The notes under the pieces were generated by a model. That model was not told the DNA's origin and did no database searches. It was given only the letters and a program-made list of their open reading frames with translations. Below are positions 53,701 to 62,700 of a stretch of 64,000 bases of DNA, piece by piece. A program made the position numbers and the translations under genes. Source of the DNA: Monarcha castaneiventris obscurior (Eukaryota; Chordata; Aves; Passeriformes; Monarchidae); contig JAMPIT010000434.1 in assembly GCA_026261815.1 (NCBI GenBank), forward strand, positions 16,427,001 to 16,491,000, given 5' to 3'. The first letter of the stretch is position 1. Each line of letters opens with the position of its first letter.

Positions 53701-56700
53701 TAATAATGAACCTAAAGAAATAATCAAAATTAAATAAGGTATCTAAAAACAAAGCAATTATTATGAAAAACATTAATAAGAAAACAACAAATCTTAATTT
53801 CATGTTTCAGAGGTCTAGCATCAACTTTAATGGCTTTAAAAACCAATACACAGAAGAGTAATATATCATATATTTTTTTAAATGACACCATTTTTGAAGA
53901 GTTCATTTCCAAGCCTGCTTTGAGAGCAACCAAACATCCTGGTAACACCTTATCTTCTTAACACATTCAATTAACATAATCAAGTCTCTTATCTTCTCCC
54001 ACATGGTTTGAGAGAACGACTTTGAGACCAGAGACTTCAATGCCACAAGTACTTTACCGTACTACAAAATAACAACTAGTTTGAGCCAACTATAGTCTGA
54101 ATCTGGTCCACTGGAATGATTCCTCTAACTCATAGCCAGCACCAAGTTTTTAATTGCTTCCATCACTGCAAATCTGAATAGAAGCTGTGGACTCAATAGT
54201 TCTGGATGCTCCCTTTCAGCTATTTTGCTCATCCCTCGTGGAACCACAGTGACTTCCCCCAGAGGGACATGATTAGGCATCCAAACTCCACCATGGTATG
54301 CACACCTGGCAATGGAAGAAGGCTATTTGTATATCCAAGAACAGAATGAAGTATGAGGTAATTTGATAAACTGACAAGGGGTAGTAAATGTGTCACTGAG
54401 TAAATGAGCAGCTGCCTGTCTGGTTGTATGAAATTTTAATGTGCTGCTTCCATATGAGACTTGTACCATCCTGGAACGGTCTCTCATTTTAAGAGTATCA
54501 CTTCTACCTTACCAATAAACACAGTGCTGGAGAAACAAACAAAAGGGGGGCAATGAGAGTTAAATGTGAATATTCAAGTAAGCCAAGCTCATTATTCACA
54601 CAGCAAAACTTGAATATGCAAAAATAATCCAGAAACAAAAGACTAGATTATTTCACATAGCAACTGCCATTAAAACCTATTGATTTCCAACTTTCTGTAC
54701 AAAGCATGTTATACTTACTTGCCTGACTAAAGAACCCCTGAGAGCATTACAATTTAAACCTATTGATATTTCAGCACATACAAAGTGTATTAAAAAGTTA
54801 CTTGAACTCAGGAAACCTGCAGAAGTGTTTTAAACTGCTGACAGTTTGACCCCACATACCTCCAGCGACGTATCAGCAGTGACTTCCATCAGCGAGGACC
54901 AGTTCTTAAGGACACCTGAAAATGTAGATTCCACTAACAATAAAGGGACAGTTCGATGTCCCAGACCACACTCCAAGGTCATCTGAACCGATTTCACCAC
55001 AATGTCAAATTTCTCTTGCTTCTGAATGTGTTCACGGTCCTTAAAAGTTTCTGTTGCTTCTGTGGCTATTTCAACACCAAGAAACCAAGCATTGCACTCG
55101 TCTATAGGCTTCACTTGCCACAAATTCTCAGCAACTTCAGTTGCTCCTCTAGAATCCTCCTCTGTTGTCTTGGGTTTTAGGGCAGCCATAATGGTCACGA
55201 CGGTATTCAAAATTATTGGTGATATCTTGAACAAAGAAAAAAATCTTTTATTAAAATATAAAATCCATGAGAAATGGACATAGCAAACATGAAGTGTCTT
55301 TTAAGAGATGCAACTTAATTTCCAAGGAAGAGAATCCATTCAAGGGCCTCCTCTTATTTTCCTTTCCTGCAAAATATCCTAAAAATAGTGGCAGCAGCAG
55401 CAGGGGAAGAGTTATGAAACAACTTTGGAAGGAAGTGGTAGGAGGAATCCTAGAATCTGAAGTATTTAAATTATTCCTTTTTGGTTAAGGGACTGTCAAA
55501 ACAACGAACACACAGTGACTTTTAGAGCTGCTCTGTGTTGGAAAAAGTCCTTATTTCTGGAATTAAACTAATGGGGAAAACTAAAATTGTAAGCAACAAT
55601 ATGCAAATTTAAAAGACAAACAAACAAAAAACCACCAACAAAAACCAAGCTACATCTCGAGAAACATAACTGTTCTTCCAAAGACAGTTTTAATAATCTT
55701 ACCTTAACAGTAAGTTCCTCTATTGTTACTGCCACAGTGTGTACCCCTGAAGTGTGCACCATATTTTCCATGACCAAAGAACATGGCCGTAACACCTGAG
55801 TGAAAACCATAATTTGATTATTAAGGTGACTCCTTAAATCTAACCTTTTCAAATGGTCCTATATTTCTTTTCACCACACAGGCCAAAGGGTCACTGATCC
55901 CATAAAGTAACAACACATTTCAGAGTAAAAACATTCTTTCCATATACTGCTACAATCCCACATCCCAATTTGCACAAAAACCATTTTGTACTGGAAGGTT
56001 AAAAGTCAGTGAAATAAAAGCTTTTGACGTAATACTTAAAAACCAGACAAAACAAAAACACAACACACAGACAGAGTGATAATATAGTAAAAAAAACCTG
56101 AATCCTTAAAAAACCTAAATGCATAAGGGAGGATAACCACATGTGAGGTGCACACAGGCCACCTCGGTGGCTCAGTGCTCCCTTGGCAGGAATGTGCAGA
56201 TGAAGTTCCAGACCAAAGGCTTCTCAGGACTCTGCTGCAACAAGGAAACCAACAGGCAGTGAAAAACACTGCAAAAGGTCTTGGCCTTCAAAACCCCTCA
56301 GAGTCACTTCACTAAGAAACTTTTAATGCAATTTACAAATGCACCACACAGGTTTCAGACAGAGCTCCAAGTGCTCAAGTCCTGCATCTACTGACAAAAG
56401 ATTCACCTTTAAATGGCACAGGCCCTTCTTCCTCTCTTCTGAATAATCAATGATACGGAAACAGTTCTGAGTGCTATGGATATAGCTAAGGGACGTGCCT
56501 GCCAACAGTTCCAGTTACTCTTTTCATTATGAAACACTGATTTCCTTACCGTAGTAACATTCTTGTCTTGTTTTTCTTTGAGAAAGGCACAGGCCAACAC
56601 TTTGAAGGCCTTCACTTGAGCAGTCATCCTTTGTGCAAGCTCGTCTGATGTCAGACAGAAGTCACATTGGAAGGAAACTTTTAAGGCAGGGGCATCAGCA

Positions 56701-59700
56701 CTGGTCAAATTAGCAACAAATACAATTTCTGGATCCATAATCACAGCTTTTACTGTCATGTTTGGCCGTACAGATATTTCTGTGAAAGTAAGTAAAAATA
56801 CCCACCTTGAATATAAAAACCAGAAAGAGGAAAACTATCTACTATGTCAGTGGCCAATTTACACATTCTGAAGAATAAACTAATTTCTTAAGTCTGATAC
56901 CAAGGCACCATCTTGAAAATTTCTGGGTGAGTTATTTTCAGAATGAAATCTGCAAAGGAGAGGAATGGGGGTGGGTGGAAGTTGGTTTTACAGACCTGTT
57001 TCTGTCTTGGATTTCCCAGAAGCAACTTGCTTTAATTGGAACTGTGCAGATCCTTCAGCTGAGGATGCTGGCATTGACTTAATGAAAAAATGTGCTACTG
57101 TCAACAAAAACTCCATACTAGCACATATGTACAGCTTGTCGAGGACAGCAACAACTTCAGTTCCATTTTTATCCTGCTTGTATCTTATATCTATCATAGA
57201 ACTGTCATTTGCGTCATCTTTCTTGTCTATCATCCTGGAAAACAAGTTTAATAAGAAACATCTCAAACATCATAACACACAGATATAGGAGAACAAAGAT
57301 GCCTAAGTACTGCTATTTTTTCTCCCCATGCCATTTATAAAGACCAATTACTACACAAGCAATCAGTGTTTCTTCCAGAAATAAGAGGGTAGAGGCTTTT
57401 CATTCAGAAGAGTAATTTCAATTTAAAATTAGTGTTCTACACTCTTGAAAGTATGCAGGCAGCTCATAGCAAGCACACTGAAGTTCCAGTGCACACAACT
57501 CTCTAGCTGAGGCTGGGTGCTCTCTATTCAGTTCTTCCACAGTTTACTGCAATATGCAAGCCTCCAAGATTTCTTTTTGTTTTGGCTAAGCTAGGAAATC
57601 AACATACAAGAGTAGAAACTTGTTTAACAGTATTAAAATTACATTGTTCACTGCTTAAGCACAGAGTACGACAGGCCACAACTGACAGCACTACTGTGTT
57701 TTATCAATTCCATGTGAAGCAAAGTATAGAACAAGGAAAAAGGCTTCCTCATAAGCTGGAGGTTTTTAATTTCTGATGCATTCAAACCTACCTTGCAGTC
57801 ACATTCTGAACTCCTTCTCTGAGATCATCCAAGGTACATGCTTTGAGTTTAACACTGACATCCATGGAGCCATCTGAGAACATCTCCCCCGATGATGCCA
57901 TGAGGTGCAGCCGGAGCTCACCGAGGCGCAGTTTGTCACTGTGCACCGAACGCACAGACTGCTACAGAAGGACAAAGAGCAGGGTTAGTTATCACACAAC
58001 AAAGCAATGAGACATTGCCCTTGCTGCTTGCCACGTGCATTTTCTTCCATGGATTGAAAGATCTGATTAGCCTGTTGCTGTCATCATCCTCCACTCATAC
58101 AAATGAGTTCAATAAACGCAGTGAGAAAACAGAAAAAACCTGCTGGGCTGCAGTGAAATTGTTTCTGCACCACACTGCCAGCAGTTGTTCAGAATTCATC
58201 ACTGAAGGATAATCTGTCTGAACTCTACATTCCTTACCAGAGGATCCCTCCACTTTCATCACATTAACTCATCTACAGGAGCACCTCGGAAGTAAGTGGA
58301 AATTATATGACAGTGAAATTAAAATGAGCTCCCATTACAGTGTCTTTCTTTCCTGTGATGCTCATTGCACAAGAACATCTTAAAAATTATGCACAAATAA
58401 CAGCCACTATATACAAAGACATAAAGGAGGCACCTTCACATCTACACAAAGCAGACTTAATAAAGTAATAAAAACAAGACAACATTTCACATCTTTCTCT
58501 TCTCTTTTCAGCACAGAGAGGATGCCCCTGATTGCTCACACTCAGGGCTATGCAAGAGGAAATTATGGGCCACATACAACTTCAATCTGCTTACTAACTC
58601 TAGAGGCACCACACACAGAACTAGCACTATCTGAACTAACAGTTCCTGCTTTTCAAATATTCATTTTTATTTCAGGTTACTGGAATCAAAGCTTGAATGA
58701 ACAAATCAAATGCTGAGTGGTTTTGGTTGGTTTAGTAATACTTTTAGTGTGACTTTCAGAAATGCACACACATTCTTCAACTTAAGGACACTGTCTGCCC
58801 GAGAAAGCTCAAAGCTCCATCAGGAAAGTATTATAAAGCCAACACAGAAGATGTAACTTTATTTTTCTGTCCTGGGTTCTGTCCACGTGAGAAGACTTGG
58901 CTGCCCACCCCACCTGTGTGGTAAAAGTTTTGTAACAAACCTTAGTCATGTCACTGTTGTAGAGAGTTACAGAAAGGGACTCAAAATTGAAGTCAAATTT
59001 AAGTGCTGTATAACATTCCACAGAAGACTGAGCTGCAGAAGCACTTTTTTGTCCAGAATCAACAAGGGCACCTGTCAGAGAAAAGAAGATATTTTTACAT
59101 TTCTTTTGAACACTGGGCTTGGTTTTGGGGTTTTTTTTATTGTTGGTTGCTTTTATTTGTTGGTTGGTTGATTGGGTTGGTGTTTGGGGTTTTTAAAATT
59201 AATATCAGAAAATCACAAAAAGAGAGAAAGCTCTAAATCCAGAAGACTACTCAAAATTCACACTTTTAATTTTGTTCTGTCCAATGCACACTAAAATTAT
59301 CTAGTGCAGAGTGGTTTAGAACCTTAAAAGCAGCTGCCATTAGTTTACTGCAGTTCTTTGTTTACTGTAATGAAGAACAACACAAAGTACAGTCTGCTCA
59401 AGGAGTCTGCACTACCCATCCTTCCAGCTTCTATTCACAGCAGAGCAACTCAACCATTGGTTAAACAGCAATTTTTTGACATTGAGAATGTTAAGTTGGG
59501 GGAAAAAATAGATTTTGGCAAAGTGTTAACAATATTTCATCCAGAGACATTCACTGTTTACATCGACACACTATTTGAATACTAGAATTATCCTCAGTTG
59601 TTATAATTGTGCATTAACATTTTGGGGTAGATGATTTGGCCTTTTTCTTTTTCAACCACCTACACTTAGAAGAGTGATTGATTTAGAATATCATCGATAG

Positions 59701-62700
59701 AAGAATATCATCTTATAAGAAATGAATCACAAAAAACACACAACAAAAACTTCTGACCATCCACTCACACTCCAGGTAAGCACATACATTCTTATTTATA
59801 CAACTTTTCATGTATACAATATATATATAACAATTAAAAGAATTTATAGTGCTTCAGAAAAACATTCAAATATATTTGAATTTGCAAACGGCCCCCTGCC
59901 TACACATATTCATCCTTTGAATTGAACATACCCACAGAGCCACCAGATTCATGTGGAGCTTTCCCTTTTTTAGGTATCTGCATATCTTCAATATTCTCTT
60001 GCACAGTACTTGGCTGGGAAGCAGCCCCTCCGAGGTTTTCAAGTAAAATTTTCATGATAACAGTTAGATCATCTTGACTGAGTGCAATCTGTAAAGTGAT
60101 AAAGCCACAAGTTCATTTTTGGTGACAGCATTTCTTCCAACACAGTATGCAAATGTTGAGGAGAAACAATGTTTTGCTTCCAGCAGAAACAAGCTGGATA
60201 GTCAAAATTATCCTGTCCAAAACAATCTAAATGATTTGCCCATTTTTCCTACAATATAATTTGTTACTTGTTATGAACAGCAGTTACAACAAGAAATAAC
60301 AGTCTGCATGATAAACACTTTCTAGACTTGTAAAGGATCTTTGCCTATTAAAAATATGAGTAATTGATGAACATAAACACTTCTCAACAATTCAGTAATC
60401 CAAAAACATGACCAGATCACATTAAGCCACGACCTGTGTTGTATACACTAAAATACTCAGTAGGCCCTCGAAGATTTAATGAATATGTATCCAATCATAA
60501 CATTACAGAAGCACAAGAAAAGCAAGCAGTACTAAGTGAAATATGCAGCCCCTTAGCCCACAGCACACATTATAAAAAGATCTTTTCTACATTTGGTCAG
60601 TTTTGCTGGTTCTCCTTTAAATCTCTTATTTCTCTGTGCTTCACCAGTGTGACATTTGGCCACAGCACAGATCCAGGAATGAACAAGTAAAAGGGCTCAG
60701 GAACAGGGAAAAGGTGCCACAGTTTGGTTTTACCCATTTAAATCCATATGGTTAATGCAGGAAAAGAAAAAATATAGCCCTCCCTCTGCAAAGGCAATTT
60801 TGAATTGTTGTGTATTAGAGATAAATTTTTCATTTCTAATAAATCTACTAAACATTTAAATAACCTGAATGTTGCAGACTAAACAACTGGAATTATTAAA
60901 TCTTGCTTTGTAAATGGTAACTCAACAGATAACCTCAATGATTTTACTGACTGCTGAGTCAACGGATAGCTTCAACAGACCTCCAGAAAAAACCCCACAG
61001 ATTTTATTCCATTTGCATGCAGCTACACCACGACTATTCATTATACAATATCAAAATTCTAACAAATCTACAAACTGGACAATCAAGCTGGAAGTCTTTC
61101 AACATGCTGTAAAGGACACAAACTGAAATGCATTTACAAGGTCCTTAACTATTCTGAGAATATGTGTGACTTTTGATATAGCTCTTATTAGTCATGAGAT
61201 TACCTGCATTGGTTTTAGGTCTCCTTTGATACCAATTGTTGCGCTTTTATGATACCATGCTGCTGCTAAATTTCTCTGGACCAGTAAAGTCAAACTCACA
61301 GGACACAGAATTTCAGAATCTGGTTGAGAATCTGTGGATATAACACACCTAAAAAAAAGACGGTGGAAGCAGCAGAGGAAAAATATTTACTGGCTGCAGA
61401 ATCCCAAATAATATCATAGTAATCTAGCAGAATTACAGGCATAATTAACTTAAAAATAAGCTCACGTGCACTTACACGCAGATATGAACTTTAGATGAAC
61501 TCAGGTTACTGTGCTACCATTCCTTTTTTTCCAAGAAGCTTTAGAGATTATAGATCTGTGTCTCTATCTAAAAGCACTCCTGAACTTTGCTTGGGAAGGT
61601 TTTTTGCTTGGTTTTAGCATGCTCTCATTGTCTATCATGTTTAAATAAGAGAAAAATGCTGCAAACAGAACACAGACACACCGTTCTTTACAAACACTTT
61701 TCCAACTCAGGAAAAAGCTCCATGTTTACCTTGATAATTTCAAGTGAGTCAGCTGCACATCCATGTTGTCAATGACTGGAGGAAGAGGAGATTCATCTGA
61801 AGACACCAGCTTGAATTCATTCTGAACCCTGATTAAGCCAAGATCGGCTACCAAAGCATTACATGAAGCTGGAGATTCAGGAACAACTATGACTGGAGCT
61901 TTCAAGTTGACATCCATTAGGAGGCGGAAGCTCTTTTTAGCAAAGTCCTTCATGCTGGAAGCAGCCATTTCTGCTGCCTGGGCAGTGACTGCAGTCAGGG
62001 CTTCTTGTGCCTCTTGGAAATTGTTTAGGAAGTTCTATTCACAGGTAGAGAAAAAAAGTAAGAGGTCCATGGAAACAAATAAGCCTTTCAAAAAAAGGCA
62101 AGCCCCAGGAAAAAAGTTAGTTTAAGAAAAATAGTACAGCTGTGATATAAATATGAAACCCCTAATTCAACCACACTGGTTTCAAAAGAGAAAAAGGCTA
62201 AAATAATGAACAAGCTTACATGCTCCTTAACTGTTTAATTTTTAGGATATTATTAAAGCTATCAGCTCCATTTATTACTTCTTTTGTCATCATTCTCCTA
62301 GGCAATCTTCTGCAAAGCAGTGCAACTTAAGTGATAACTCTTCAGCATAATACCTCTATATGCTTGCACATTAGCTCCCCACCAGGTACAGGTCAAAAAG
62401 AGCTGAGTGCCTTTTATCTCCGTAAAGAAAACTTTTTAATATCAACAAAAGAACTTAAACTAATGTCTTACCAAGAGAGACATAAAGAACTTATGTAGGT
62501 AAATTATTTGGATGCAGCCCACTTTCAGAGACATTTTGCCATCCACCCTTGACATATCAGCATAGGCTTCCCCTGCAGTGGCATCTGGATAAAGCGACAT
62601 GTGAAATCTAAACACTTCATCTCCCATTATGGAGACAGCCTAGAAGATTAAGTCCACATAGTTAATACTCCCAGGTATTTCTGAAACAAGAAATATTTCC

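Noticed and set aside
55026..55283. Plus-strand frame of 85 codons over exon A12
   Set aside because: Antisense shadow of a long, conserved minus-strand exon.
61966..61968. ATG inside exon A4 as a gene start
   Set aside because: The conserved frame continues 22 codons upstream to a good acceptor at 62034.
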